A DNA stretch of 43,011 nt from Steroidobacteraceae bacterium (lineage in GTDB: Bacteria; Pseudomonadota; Gammaproteobacteria; Steroidobacterales; Steroidobacteraceae): positions 1 through 43,011 of the forward strand of contig JABEVI010000034.1 in the NCBI GenBank assembly GCA_013044085.1, read 5' to 3'. The notes beneath the pieces are model-generated. The model did not search any database and had not been told where the DNA came from. It saw only the letters and a program-made list of their open reading frames with translations. Both the position numbers and the translations under genes were made by a program. Position 1 is the stretch's first letter, and the number at the start of each line of letters is the position of its first letter. Shown here piece by piece: positions 20,801 to 28,265 of this stretch.

Positions 20801-20867
20801 AAGCGAGCAGCGCGGCATAGACCATGACCCACAGCAGGGGCCGGCGTAGGAGGGGCGGTATGCGCAT
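17844..20867 (-). CDS. RND efflux transporter, inner-membrane pump
   Basis: A 1007-aa RND permease starting at ATG 20867, which overlaps the membrane-fusion-protein stop (TGATG). The first helix (LLWVMVYAALLAYGAYAL) is followed by the periplasmic IPAEVLPRFDFPQVGVVV, the large porter loops, and TM4 with LLMDDGIIVLEAIQ, where Asp398-Asp399 are the proton-relay pair. The TM10 position occupied by an essential Lys in AcrB-type drug pumps reads VSLNHGIVLLSY, as in CzcA/HME-like pumps. It exchanges protons for substrate across the inner membrane. The CusR/CusS-like regulators diverging from the operon favour a metal or copper/silver role, but the periplasmic Met or Cys ligands were not identified, so drug or solvent efflux remains possible. 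Confidence 0.92.
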   Translation of the reverse strand: MRIPPLLRRPLLWVMVYAALLAYGAYALWRIPAEVLPRFDFPQVGVVVHAPGYATREMESLIARPLEGQIMGLADLTTLRATLAQGTGQFTAQFVQGTDPQLALQAVYGAIDRARASLPAGVQPYAEIMGNAVNEIADYGASLPPDVPAWQAEDAIRTRVLPALRALHGVQRVELFGAGAPTLWIQPSPAALIQHRVGIEALARAVHGDTVIAPVGRLVQGHQDTLLELRNLPLDAKAVLAIPVPTPGGPVPLGALARVVRTPPPVHYGLALDGKPGLGLIVFKQPDASTVPVDAEVARTLRQLQNQLPAGVRWVAIYRQAHLVSLIGTDLTRNLAVGGLLAILALVWLLGRHQGVGVLAVTIPTALLLAIGGLYALGQSLNLITLGALTLAVGLLMDDGIIVLEAIQHRWDGGTSGWSGVRAGVGDIAVADITGTLSTVAAYLPLLVVSGLAGLFMQPFALAMSIALLASLVVSLTLIPMILGRGHHGTAAPASGRRFLAALGRGNDRLLDITLRRPGLSLLAAAAAFVIAVAALAVVPVNFLPLPNEGVLLDSFTFAPGTSLGEVITTTDRMAARLRADHTVAHVFARVGSASDTAYTERSFEGEMQIVLHAGAGTNQLDSLAAHLQKIAAQPGVQQSIDTPTIERVGESLSGLPQPFEVTIFGNRLRTLRSLSEKVTARLKTVPALAGIFNNDAYPVTEVDIRPRDSVLRSEALTPARLADQLDLLLRGRVIAQMPNGASHLDLYVRTADAPYLDLRSLAREPILTPHGWAPLAHLASLRLQPEPNQIEHKNGERALNILATPQGSLGGTIAAAKTALAGIKVPGGYRIAFGGMYPQLVKTAEALGVAVIVALALMLGILALQFGAWRVPLILLLQAPLAFTGGALALAVSGVGLNATGLVGLLTLVGVSLNHGIVLLSYVRAHERAGVPPADAVRRAVHERFRPIVLTTLTASLGMLPTALGYGSGAAPEQGLAIVVLGGVLWSSVLSTNLLPALYLRWGTPR

Positions 20868-21919
20868 CAGTCGGGCGACGTGTACCTGTCGGCGATGTCG
20901 CGGTGATACAGCAGGTACGCCTGGCGCACGACCACGGGAACACCGACCTTCAAGCCGGCGAGGATCAGCACCTCGCCGCCACGCGTGGGGCCCGGCGTGA
21001 CGGCTTGCGCGCGCAGCTTGCCGTTCACATCGGTGAGCACGAACCAACGGCCGGCCTGCAGCACGAGCGCCGCCGCTGGAACCGCGAGGGCGGCACGCGG
21101 CGCTCCGGCCAGGCGCACTTCACCGACGTCTCCGGCCTGCCAGGAGGGTGCGCCGAGCGGCGCGAAGTCGAGCACGCGCGCCCCATTCGCGGCGCGCGCC
21201 GGCAGGGCGCCTTGCAAGCGGACCGGGATCTGGCGTGTGCCGCCGCTCACCTCGAAGTGCGCGCTCTCTCCCAAGGCCGGCAGAGTGCCGCCACCGAACC
21301 ACTCGGCCCGCAGCCACAGCCGACCGTGCGGCAGCAGGCTGAGCACGGCGGCGCCCGCGGGCAAATCCGTTCCGGGCGCGGCCTCGATGCGGCCCACCAC
21401 CGCCGCGGCAGGGCTGCGCAGATGCGTCTCGGCGCGCAGTTGTGTGGCGGTCGCCTGAGCTTGCGCCCAATGGCTCTGTGCGGCCGCGAGCGCCGATTGC
21501 GCGGCCGCCAGCGTCCGGCGATTCGTGATCGCCGGATAGGTGCGCGCGACCGAAGTCTCGTTGCGGCGTGCCGCCGCGAGTTCAGCCTGCGCGGCGCGCA
21601 GGCCCGCGCGCGCCTCCGCCAGCGCCGCATCCAAGCGCGGACCGCCGAGAGTGACTATGGCTTGGCCGGCTCGAACCGCTTCTCCGGGCAGGACACGCAC
21701 CGCGATGATGCGCGCGGCGAGCGCCGTTCGCAGCACCAGCGGGGCGATCGGCTCGACTCGCGCCCAGGCGGTTTGTCGCGGCCGATAGTGGAGCTCGCGT
21801 GCCGGCAGCGTCACGGGCGCGGCCGACGCACTCAACGCGAGGAGCAGGGCGGCCAGTGCCGGGACGCCGGCATGCAAGGCTCGGACACGGTTTTCATGGG
21901 CGGTATGGCGCGGTTGCAT
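20867..21919 (-). CDS. RND periplasmic adaptor (membrane-fusion protein)
   Basis: A 350-aa HlyD-family adaptor; ATG 21919 is preferred over an upstream TTG at 21931. It has an N-terminal signal (ALAALLLALSASAAP), a first lipoyl half (ARIIAVRVLPGEAVRAGQAI), an alpha-hairpin of Ala-rich coiled coil (ALAEARAGLRAAQAELAAAR), a second lipoyl half (LRSPAAAVVGRIEAAPGTDL), a beta-barrel and a membrane-proximal domain. It bridges the pump and the outer-membrane factor in the periplasm. It is short for the family and, if the signal is cleaved, is not obviously lipid-anchored. First gene of the efflux operon; its promoter lies in the 102-base gap shared with the response regulator. Confidence 0.9.
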   Translation of the reverse strand: MQPRHTAHENRVRALHAGVPALAALLLALSASAAPVTLPARELHYRPRQTAWARVEPIAPLVLRTALAARIIAVRVLPGEAVRAGQAIVTLGGPRLDAALAEARAGLRAAQAELAAARRNETSVARTYPAITNRRTLAAAQSALAAAQSHWAQAQATATQLRAETHLRSPAAAVVGRIEAAPGTDLPAGAAVLSLLPHGRLWLRAEWFGGGTLPALGESAHFEVSGGTRQIPVRLQGALPARAANGARVLDFAPLGAPSWQAGDVGEVRLAGAPRAALAVPAAALVLQAGRWFVLTDVNGKLRAQAVTPGPTRGGEVLILAGLKVGVPVVVRQAYLLYHRDIADRYTSPD

Positions 21920-21945
21920 CGGTATCCGCAATGCTAACGCGGTGT

Positions 21946-21956
21946 CGATGACATCG
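21946..21956. promoter_or_regulatory. Palindrome in the divergent efflux/regulator promoter region
   Basis: The 102-base gap (21920-22021) between the divergent adaptor and response-regulator genes carries CGATGACATCG (5-1-5 palindrome), immediately followed by a self-complementary ATCGATCGAT. Response regulators of this class usually bind repeats in the shared promoter; assignment as its site is inference. Confidence 0.3.
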
Positions 21957-22021
21957 ATCGATCAGTCGAATGATAGAATCGTCATGTTAACGAGGCCGTC
22001 GCCGGCCGGGCTGAAGGGGTG

Positions 22022-22702
22022 ATGCGGATACTAGTTGCCGAGGATGAAGCCAAAGCCCGCCGCTACCTGTCCCAAGGCCTCGGCGAGCAGGGTTATTCGG
22101 TGACGCTCGCCGAGGACGGCAACCAGGCGCTGTCTTTCCTGCGCGAGCACCTCTTCGATGTCGTCATACTGGATGTCATGCTGCCGGGGCGAGACGGCTG
22201 GGAGGTGCTGCGGACGATGCGCACGGAGGGTGTCGACACGCCCGTGCTGTTCCTGACCGCGCGCGATCACGTCGAGGACCGCGTTCGCGGCTTCGATCTT
22301 GGCGGCAACGACTATCTGGTGAAGCCGTTTGCCTTTGCCGAACTGCTCGCGCGCCTGCGCAATCTCATGCGACGGACCGAATCGGCGGGCGAGCCGGCGA
22401 CCCTGCAGGTGGGCGACTTGATCATCGACTCACTGCGCCACCAGGTCTCGCGCCGTGGCCGGCTCCTGCAGTTGACGCCCAAGGAGTACGCCTTGTTGTT
22501 GATGCTCGCGCGCCATCGCGGCCGCGTGCTCTCGCGCACCTTGATCGCCGAAGGCGTCTGGGGCGTGTGCTTCGAGGCGCAGACCAATGTCGTCGACGTG
22601 GTCATCCGGCGCTTGCGCGGCAAGCTCGACCGGCCGTTCGGCGCGCCGATGCTGCGCACGGTGCGCGGCGCCGGCTACCTTCTTGACAGCGCCGATGATT
22701 GA
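22022..22702 (+). CDS. OmpR/PhoB-family response regulator (CusR/CopR-like)
   Basis: A 226-aa two-component regulator starting at ATG 22022 (an in-frame GTG lies directly before it; GAAGGGG serves as ribosome site). Receiver domain: acidic pocket VAEDE, phospho-acceptor Asp51 in VVILDVMLPG, Thr79 and Lys101 in LVKPFAF. The C-terminal winged-helix domain has LTPKEYALLLMLARHRGRVLS-type and VVDVVIRRLRGKLD motifs. The closest family feel is CusR/CopR/IrlR heavy-metal regulators. It diverges from the RND operon, which it probably activates, and overlaps the kinase gene by 8 bases. Confidence 0.93.
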   Translation: MRILVAEDEAKARRYLSQGLGEQGYSVTLAEDGNQALSFLREHLFDVVILDVMLPGRDGWEVLRTMRTEGVDTPVLFLTARDHVEDRVRGFDLGGNDYLVKPFAFAELLARLRNLMRRTESAGEPATLQVGDLIIDSLRHQVSRRGRLLQLTPKEYALLLMLARHRGRVLSRTLIAEGVWGVCFEAQTNVVDVVIRRLRGKLDRPFGAPMLRTVRGAGYLLDSADD

Positions 22703-24113
22703 TCTGTCGTGGCACCGGCGCTCGATCGAGAGGCGTCTGACGCTGCTCTACACCCTGGTGGCGCTGGTCGCGGTCGCCTTGTTCGCGGGCATCAGCGACT
22801 GGCGGGTGGCGGCCAATTTCCGCTCCGAGCACCGCGACTTTCTACGGGCGAAAACCGCCGAATTGCAGCTCGATCTGGATGACGCGCACGGCAATCCTCA
22901 GGCGCTGGTCGCGGAAATCATCCGCGAAACCGCAGGCTCACGCCTGCGCGAGTACCTCGCGCGCGTACGCGTCGGCGGCCGTACCCTCGGCGAGACCCCC
23001 GGCATGCGGGCGCTTCTGCCGGTGGACGTGTTCCCCCCGCTTCCCGTCGGCTGGCCGTCGACGCGGCCGCGCCGCCATCGCCACGACGGCATGGAGTACG
23101 CGCTGACCACGGTGCGTCTGCGTGCGGTGGGGCGCGGCGCGGCGCCGGTGGTGCAAATGGCCCTCGACGTGACGCGCGATGCGGCCTTGCAAACCGACCT
23201 GCGCCAGGTGCTGGCGCTCGCTTTCGTGCTGCTCGTGCCCTTGCTCGTGCTGGTCGGACGCTGGATCGCCGGACAGGGGCTGGCGCCGCTCGCACGCATC
23301 AGCGCCGCGGCCCGCGCGATCACGCCGGCCGATCTGTCGACCCGGCTGCCGCTCACCCCGCCCTGGCCGGATGAACTGCAGGAACTGGTCAAGGTGTTCA
23401 ACGAGATGCTCGCGCGCATCGAGGAGGCTTTCGGCCGCTTGTCGCGCTTTTCGGCCGATCTCGCCCACGAGTTGCGCACCCCGCTCGGCAATTTGAGCGG
23501 CGCCCTCGAGGTCTGCCTGATGCGTCCGCGCGATGCCCAGAGCTATCGGGATGCGATCGAGTCGGGACTGGAGGAGTGCCGGCGGCTCAGTGGTCTGATC
23601 GAGAACCTGTTGTTCATGGCGCGTACCGAGCATGCCGACCAGGCCTTGCGGCCCGAGCGTTTCGTCGCCGAACAGATCTGCTCCTGGGTGGTGACGCACA
23701 TGGCCGCGGAGGCGGCGGCGCAGTCGATCCGCATCAGGATCATCGGCCAGGCCGAGGTGAGCGCCGATCCACTGTTGTTCCGCCAGGCGATCGCGAATCT
23801 TCTGAGCAATGCGATCCGCCATTCACCGCCGGGCGGCGAGGTGCGGATCGAGCTGCGCCCGGGCGCCGACGCGGTCGAGGTGCGCGTCGAGGACGATGGC
23901 GAGGGAATCGAAGCGCATCACCTTCCGCAGTTGTTCGACCGGTTCTACCAGGTCGATGCCGCACGGCGTCGCGGCGCCGGCCAGGGCACGGGGCTCGGTC
24001 TTTCGATCGTCAAGGCGATCGTCGACTTGCATCAGGGCACGGTTCGCGTCGCGAGCGTGCGCGGGGTGGGCACCTCGGTGAGCATGCGCTTCCCCGCTCC
24101 CGCGGGCGCCTAG
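22695..24113 (+). CDS. Sensor histidine kinase (CusS-like)
   Basis: A 472-aa inner-membrane kinase starting at ATG 22695 inside the end of the response-regulator gene. TM1 is near residues 15-35 (TLLYTLVALVAVALFAGI), a periplasmic sensor loop of about 140 residues follows, TM2 is near 175-195 (VLALAFVLLVPLLVLVG), then HAMP, HisKA with His258 in FSADLAHELRTPLGNL, and HATPase_c with NLLSNAIRHSPPGG (N box), DDGEGI (G1) and GTGLGLSIVKAI (G2). RFSADLAHELRTPL is the hallmark of the heavy-metal sensor kinase family, which usually responds to copper, silver or related ions. The sensor loop has the dipeptide-rich PRRHRHDG stretch but no clear Met or Cys cluster. Its last 4 bases overlap the convergent GcvT-like gene. 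Confidence 0.92.
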   Translation: MIDLSWHRRSIERRLTLLYTLVALVAVALFAGISDWRVAANFRSEHRDFLRAKTAELQLDLDDAHGNPQALVAEIIRETAGSRLREYLARVRVGGRTLGETPGMRALLPVDVFPPLPVGWPSTRPRRHRHDGMEYALTTVRLRAVGRGAAPVVQMALDVTRDAALQTDLRQVLALAFVLLVPLLVLVGRWIAGQGLAPLARISAAARAITPADLSTRLPLTPPWPDELQELVKVFNEMLARIEEAFGRLSRFSADLAHELRTPLGNLSGALEVCLMRPRDAQSYRDAIESGLEECRRLSGLIENLLFMARTEHADQALRPERFVAEQICSWVVTHMAAEAAAQSIRIRIIGQAEVSADPLLFRQAIANLLSNAIRHSPPGGEVRIELRPGADAVEVRVEDDGEGIEAHHLPQLFDRFYQVDAARRRGAGQGTGLGLSIVKAIVDLHQGTVRVASVRGVGTSVSMRFPAPAGA

Positions 24114-25255
24114 GGTTTGCAAAACGGCAGCTGCGCCACCGTGGCCGACAAGGAGCGGCCGTCCGGAGCGCGGACACGCACGGCGGTGCCCGCGTCCCAG
24201 CAGCCGCGCGCGAGCATCGCGTAGCCGATGCCCTGGCCGAACAGCGGCGAAACGGCGCATGAGCTCAGTTCGCCCGCGGCTTCGACACCCCGAAAAACCG
24301 GCCACGCGGCATCGCACGCGGGCAGCTCGCGGGCGTCGATGAACAAGCCCATCATTCGCCGGCCGATGCCGTTGGCGCGGATCGCCTCCAAGGCCGTGCG
24401 GCCGATGAAATCGACCGGCTTGTCGAGGTCGATGTATTTGTCGAGTCCGAGCTCGAAGGGATTGTTGGCGTTCGTGAAGTCGTTGCCGTAGGAAAGCAGC
24501 CCGCCCTCGATCCGCTCCGTGTTGTGCGGCGCGCCCGGGCCGACGTCGAGCGGCCGGCCTTTGTCCATGCACTCGTCCCAGAGCGCCCCGCCCAGATCCC
24601 AGTCATCGACGTAGACTTCGAAGCCGCCTTGCTTGCTCCAGCCGGAGCGCGCGACCAGCAGCTCGTGTCCACGCCAGCCGATCCGCTTGAAGCGAAAGAA
24701 GCCGATCGAGCGGGTCTCGTTGCCGAACACGAGTTCGGCCAATTCCCCGGCCTTCGGTCCCTGAATCGCCATGGGCCAGACCGCGGGCTCGGAGCAACGC
24801 ACATCGAGATTCAAACCCACGGCGAGTCCTTTCGCCCAGAGCAGCACGTCGGAGTCGGCGATCGACAGCCAGAATCGGTCCGCGGCCAGCTTGAGCGCGA
24901 TCGGGTCGTTGATCATGCCGCCGGCCTCGTCGACCAGCGGCACATAACGGCACTGGCCTTCGCTCATGCGCGATAAATCGCGGCAGGTCATCAGCTGCAC
25001 GAGCTTCGCCGCATCCGGTCCCGCAAGTTCCACCTGACGCTCGCAGCCGACGTCCCAGATCTGCACGTGCGTCTTCAGGTGGTGGTAGTCCGCATCGTCG
25101 CCGCGGAACACCTCCGGCAGCAGCATGTGGTTGTAGACCGAAAACACCCGGCAGCCGAGGGCCTCGACCCGGGACGTATAGGGGGTTCGGCGCATGCGGC
25201 GGCCCGCCGCAAGGTAAGGCGCGGCCTTGGCGACGATGCTCGTCGTTGCATTCAT
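24110..25255 (-). CDS. GcvT/DmdA-like tetrahydrofolate-dependent methyltransferase
   Basis: A 381-aa protein of the aminomethyltransferase (GcvT) superfamily, which moves one-carbon groups to THF. Motifs: RTPYTSRVEALGC, VYNHMLLPEVFRGDDADYHH, VWDVGCERQVEL-like WDVGCERQVEL, LMTCRDLS, WLSIADSDVLLWAKG, AIQGPKAGELAE, LVARSGWSKQGGFEVYVDD and GGLLSYGNDF. The YNHMLLP, WSKQGGFE and LSIADSD stretches recall DmdA, the dimethylsulfoniopropionate demethylase, more than glycine-cleavage GcvT; no other gcv genes are near. It starts 10 bases after the PLP enzyme stop, with AGGAGAGG before the ATG, so the two are almost certainly one operon. I infer a THF-linked demethylation of a small methylated compound. 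Confidence 0.85.
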   Translation of the reverse strand: MNATTSIVAKAAPYLAAGRRMRRTPYTSRVEALGCRVFSVYNHMLLPEVFRGDDADYHHLKTHVQIWDVGCERQVELAGPDAAKLVQLMTCRDLSRMSEGQCRYVPLVDEAGGMINDPIALKLAADRFWLSIADSDVLLWAKGLAVGLNLDVRCSEPAVWPMAIQGPKAGELAELVFGNETRSIGFFRFKRIGWRGHELLVARSGWSKQGGFEVYVDDWDLGGALWDECMDKGRPLDVGPGAPHNTERIEGGLLSYGNDFTNANNPFELGLDKYIDLDKPVDFIGRTALEAIRANGIGRRMMGLFIDARELPACDAAWPVFRGVEAAGELSSCAVSPLFGQGIGYAMLARGCWDAGTAVRVRAPDGRSLSATVAQLPFCKP

Positions 25256-25265
25256 GATCCTCTCC

Positions 25266-27089
25266 TCAGCCCAGCAACTCGGCCATCTTCGGGCGGCTCT
25301 CGACGTAGCGACGGTGCACGTCGGTGTAGGTGTCTACATAGAGCGCATCGACCGCCGGCGCCGGCATGAACTGCCGCGAGAATCCCGGTGCGACGGGGTC
25401 GAGGGCGAGCTCGGCGGCGCGAATCAGATGCGCGAGCAGACTGCGCGGGTCCTCGCTGCCGACCGCGACGCGGACCGTCGTCAATGAAATCCCGGCGTCC
25501 TGCAGCGCCTCCGCGGACAACTCCGAGTGGCTGGTGAGGGCAGGGCAGAGCACGACGGTGTTGGTCTGGCCGAGGCTCACTTGCAGCCCGAACACCGGTT
25601 CGAGCAGGTCGAAGAACGCCTTGAATGCGGCGCGCGGCAGCGGTTCCTGACCGGGCCGGGGTTCGAAGTCGATCGTGAACAGCGGTGCGGGCAGCCCCAG
25701 GAACATGTTCTCCTCGCGCAAGCGCGCGTTGGCGTGACCGGGGACAGCCGAGCAGTTCACGTTGATCCGTGGATGCGCGGCGAGCGCCCGGGCGAGCACC
25801 GAGGTGGTGATGCACTTGGCGAGCATGCGCAATTCGAGGGTGCGCATGCCGTTGATGACTTCGTAGGCCTTGTCGGCGTCGAGGAACGCGCCCTTGATGT
25901 AGTAGACGTTCCAGAACATCGTCGCGTCCCAGGGGACCGTCTCGGTGCGCCCGTTTGGCCGCCGCACGTCCGCGCTCGCGCCCTTCGGCAGAAACATGTC
26001 CTCGTTGCGGCCGATCGCGACGCCCGCCGTCGTCGCGCCGTAGCCGGCGAGATCCTTGGTGTAGGAATGAATCACGAAGTCGGGCCGCTCCATCGGGTCC
26101 TCTCGGCGCAACACCGGCTGTAGAAACGGTGTGCCGATGGTCGCGTCGCAGATGACGGTGTGGCCCGCCTCGTGCGCGACCCGGCAGATGCCGGCAACGT
26201 CGAGCACGTAGCCATGCGGGTTGCAGGGGCTTTCGATGTAGACGTAGACGCGTCGGCCGCCGGCCAGCCGCTCGGCGTACTGCAGGCGCACATCGGCCAG
26301 CGCCCGCTGGACGTCGGCGGCCTCGTAGCCGTCGAACCAGTGAATGCCGACGTCGAGATTGCTGTGCTTGCCGTACCAATCGTGCAGCAGTTGATAGACG
26401 CCGCCGTAGACGTTGCGGCTCGCGAGGACGACGTCCTGGTAGCCGACCAGATGGGCGAGCGTCGCATCGACCGCCGCCATGCCGGAGTTGAAGTTCCAGG
26501 CGAAATACTCGTGCGCCCGATGTCCCGCTTCGACATCGACGATGTGGTTGGCGAGGCTGACGGAGGTCGGATTCAGGAGCCGCGAGTAGATTTCGTGGAG
26601 CAACTCCTTGCCCTTGAACGCGTCCTCCGCCCACTCGACGCAGGCGTACAGATAGGTGGCCGTGCGGGTGATGACCGGTGTTGCCGAGAAGATCGCCGTC
26701 ACGTTGTCGAAGATCGGATACGGTCCACGCCCCGCGCCGATCCCGGCCGGTCCCGCCAGGGACTGGTAGGTCGCACGCATCGGCGACTGCAGGCTGTCGA
26801 GTATCTTCGCCATCTGGAAGCACGCGAAGCGCTTGGCGTTGAACCAGGCGATGCGGTCCTTGCGGTCGAGCCCGGCGAGTTCCCGGGTCGTCACCGCGAT
26901 CAGGTCCTGGACGGCGACGTTGCTGCCGTACAGATGCTCCGTGAGGCGCGCCAGCGCTAGGCCATAGGAGCCGGACGGCTCGATGCCGAAGTGGCGCAAC
27001 TGCTCGTCCACGAGTTCGCGCATCGAGTCGGCGGTGGTGGTGTTGCGCAGCGGGCTGAGCTGGCGGGCATGGAAGGTGTCGGTGCTCAT
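25266..27089 (-). CDS. Long Cys/Met-metabolism PLP-dependent enzyme
   Basis: A 607-aa fold-type I PLP enzyme of the trans-sulfuration family (cystathionine gamma-synthase, methionine gamma-lyase), about 200 residues longer than usual. The start is ATG 27089 with AGGAGAACTGC before it. An N-terminal extension of about 125 residues (helical, SMRELVDEQLRHFGIEPSGS) precedes the catalytic core: YSRLLNPTSVSLA (168-180), NSGMAAVDATLAHLVGYQDV, NVYGGVYQLL, ESPCNPHGYVLDVA, Asp315 in VICDATIGTPFLQPVL (pyridine nitrogen contact), and the PLP lysine Lys345 in HSYTKDLAGYG. Substitution in the usual HS.TKY.GGH loop suggests an unusual substrate. With the DmdA-like neighbour and divergent Lrp regulator it probably serves catabolism of a sulfur-containing or amino acid compound. 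The reaction is not known. Confidence 0.85.
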   Translation of the reverse strand: MSTDTFHARQLSPLRNTTTADSMRELVDEQLRHFGIEPSGSYGLALARLTEHLYGSNVAVQDLIAVTTRELAGLDRKDRIAWFNAKRFACFQMAKILDSLQSPMRATYQSLAGPAGIGAGRGPYPIFDNVTAIFSATPVITRTATYLYACVEWAEDAFKGKELLHEIYSRLLNPTSVSLANHIVDVEAGHRAHEYFAWNFNSGMAAVDATLAHLVGYQDVVLASRNVYGGVYQLLHDWYGKHSNLDVGIHWFDGYEAADVQRALADVRLQYAERLAGGRRVYVYIESPCNPHGYVLDVAGICRVAHEAGHTVICDATIGTPFLQPVLRREDPMERPDFVIHSYTKDLAGYGATTAGVAIGRNEDMFLPKGASADVRRPNGRTETVPWDATMFWNVYYIKGAFLDADKAYEVINGMRTLELRMLAKCITTSVLARALAAHPRINVNCSAVPGHANARLREENMFLGLPAPLFTIDFEPRPGQEPLPRAAFKAFFDLLEPVFGLQVSLGQTNTVVLCPALTSHSELSAEALQDAGISLTTVRVAVGSEDPRSLLAHLIRAAELALDPVAPGFSRQFMPAPAVDALYVDTYTDVHRRYVESRPKMAELLG

Positions 27090-27135
27090 GCAGTTCTCCT
27101 GATCGGCGGGGTGCGGAAATTCTAACCGGATCGGC

Positions 27136-27181
27136 TTGGCAGGGGCTGCCAAACATGCCAAAGTAGGTTTTATATTTGGCA
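27136..27181. promoter_or_regulatory. Paired Lrp-type operators between divergent genes
   Basis: The 107-base divergent gap holds a perfect inverted repeat TTGGCAG-GGG-CTGCCAA (27136-27152) and a second pair TGCCAAA (27156-27162) / TTTGGCA (27175-27181) with a 12-base spacer. The four TTGGCA-type half-sites share one sequence and lie about 20 bases apart, as expected for an octameric Lrp/AsnC protein wrapping its own promoter. A TATATT (27171-27176), a possible -10 box for the regulator, lies inside the second pair, so binding could repress it. Confidence 0.6.
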
Positions 27182-27196
27182 GAATCGATCAATAAA

Positions 27197-27667
27197 ATGT
27201 CGAAAATAGATCGCATCGATTCAAAAATCCTGCAGGAGATACAGGCCGACGGCCGCATTTCGATCCAGGACCTCGCCCGCAAAGTCGGCTTGTCCGCGTC
27301 ACCCTGCTTGCGGCGTTTGCGGATGCTCGAAGCCGCCGGCGTCATCCGCGGATACACCGCGATCGTCGACGAGGAACGCTTCGGACTTCCGGTGACCGCC
27401 TTCGTGCGCTTGCGGCTGGATCGTCACTCCGACGACCGGGTGGGGCGCTTCGAGCGTGCGATCCAGGAGATCGGGGATGTCCTCGAATGTCACGTGTTGG
27501 CGGGCGATTACGACTACATGCTGAGGGTGTTGGTCGCCGACCTCAAGAGCTACGAAACCTTCGTCCGCCGGCACATCCATACCATTCCTGGCATCGCCGC
27601 ACTCGAAACGAGCTTCGCCTACGGTACGGTCAAGAGAGCGGCCGTGTTCCCCCCGCGAGCCGGCTGA
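27197..27667 (+). CDS. Lrp/AsnC-family transcriptional regulator
   Basis: A 156-aa regulator starting at ATG 27197 (MSKIDRIDSKILQEI). An N-terminal helix-turn-helix (ISIQDLARKVGLSASPCLRRLRMLEAAGVI) is joined to an AsnC/RAM ligand-binding domain with VTAFVRLRL, CHVLAGDYDYMLRVLVADL and RRHIHTIPGIAALETSF. The SPCLRRLRMLE recognition helix is the classical Lrp type. It is divergent from the PLP enzyme/THF methyltransferase operon, which it probably controls with an amino acid effector, and it likely regulates itself through the palindromes in the gap. Confidence 0.93.
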   Translation: MSKIDRIDSKILQEIQADGRISIQDLARKVGLSASPCLRRLRMLEAAGVIRGYTAIVDEERFGLPVTAFVRLRLDRHSDDRVGRFERAIQEIGDVLECHVLAGDYDYMLRVLVADLKSYETFVRRHIHTIPGIAALETSFAYGTVKRAAVFPPRAG

Positions 27668-27704
27668 ACTCGCCGCGCCGGAGCGGTTCGTTTACCATCC
27701 GGGC

Positions 27705-28265
27705 ATGAGTGTTGCCAGTCCCGGCGAGCGTGCCGAACTCGATCGACTCCTGTTGCTGAGCGGTCGCGGTGACCAGAAGGCGTTCGCCGAACTCTACAAG
27801 CGATCCTCGGCGATGCTGTTCGGCGTGTGTCTGCGCATGCTGCGCGATCGGGGCGAGGCGGAGGAAGTCCTTCAGGAAACCTACACGAGCGTCTGGCGCT
27901 ACGCGGCGAGCTTCGACGCCGCCAAGGCCGGTGCGATCACCTGGTTGGTCACCTTGTCGCGCAACAAGGCGATCGACCGGTTGCGCCAGCGCCGCGTGCA
28001 GGCGCCCGCGGATCCCGGGGCGCTGGAGGAAGTCTTGGATGAGCGACCGACGCCGGCCGCCGACGCCCAGTCCAGCCAGGAATACGAGCGGCTGGCACGC
28101 TGCATGGACCAACTCGAGCCGCAACACCGTCGTGCCGTGCGTGAAGCTTTTTTCACCGGTGCTACGTATAACGAATTGGCGGTGCGTACCCACGTGCCGC
28201 TTGGGACCATGAAGAGCTGGATCCGCCGCAGTCTTATGCAGTTACGCACGTGCCTGGAATCATGA
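27705..28265 (+). CDS. ECF-type RNA polymerase sigma factor
   Basis: A 186-aa group IV sigma factor. Region 2 has AFAELYKRSSAMLFGVCLRM and the core-binding/-10 helix AEEVLQETYTSVWRYA; region 4 has FFTGATYNELAVRTHVPLGT followed by MKSWIRRSLMQLR, the helix-turn-helix that reads the -35 element. The RFA-type linker (ERPTPAADAQSSQEYERL) is normal for ECF factors. It overlaps the anti-sigma gene (ATGA), the standard pairing, and is followed on the same strand by lipid-modifying genes that it may transcribe. It is of the RpoE/SigK style, not RpoD-like. The inducing signal is unknown. Confidence 0.95.
   Translation: MSVASPGERAELDRLLLLSGRGDQKAFAELYKRSSAMLFGVCLRMLRDRGEAEEVLQETYTSVWRYAASFDAAKAGAITWLVTLSRNKAIDRLRQRRVQAPADPGALEEVLDERPTPAADAQSSQEYERLARCMDQLEPQHRRAVREAFFTGATYNELAVRTHVPLGTMKSWIRRSLMQLRTCLES

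Noticed and set aside
20868-21047. Sixty-residue N-terminal extension of the RND pump
   Set aside because: Lies within the adaptor gene and is Arg-rich; the family start is at ATG 20867, coupled to the adaptor stop.
24110-25255. Direct naming as DMSP demethylase DmdA
   Set aside because: Motifs are similar but no DMSP genes are near and the partner PLP enzyme does not fit the known DMSP route; kept as DmdA/GcvT-like.
25252-27357. 701-codon minus-strand frame in a different phase over the PLP enzyme and Lrp gene
   Set aside because: Repetitive Arg-rich translation; the PLP lysine, aspartate and Lrp motifs all lie in other frames.
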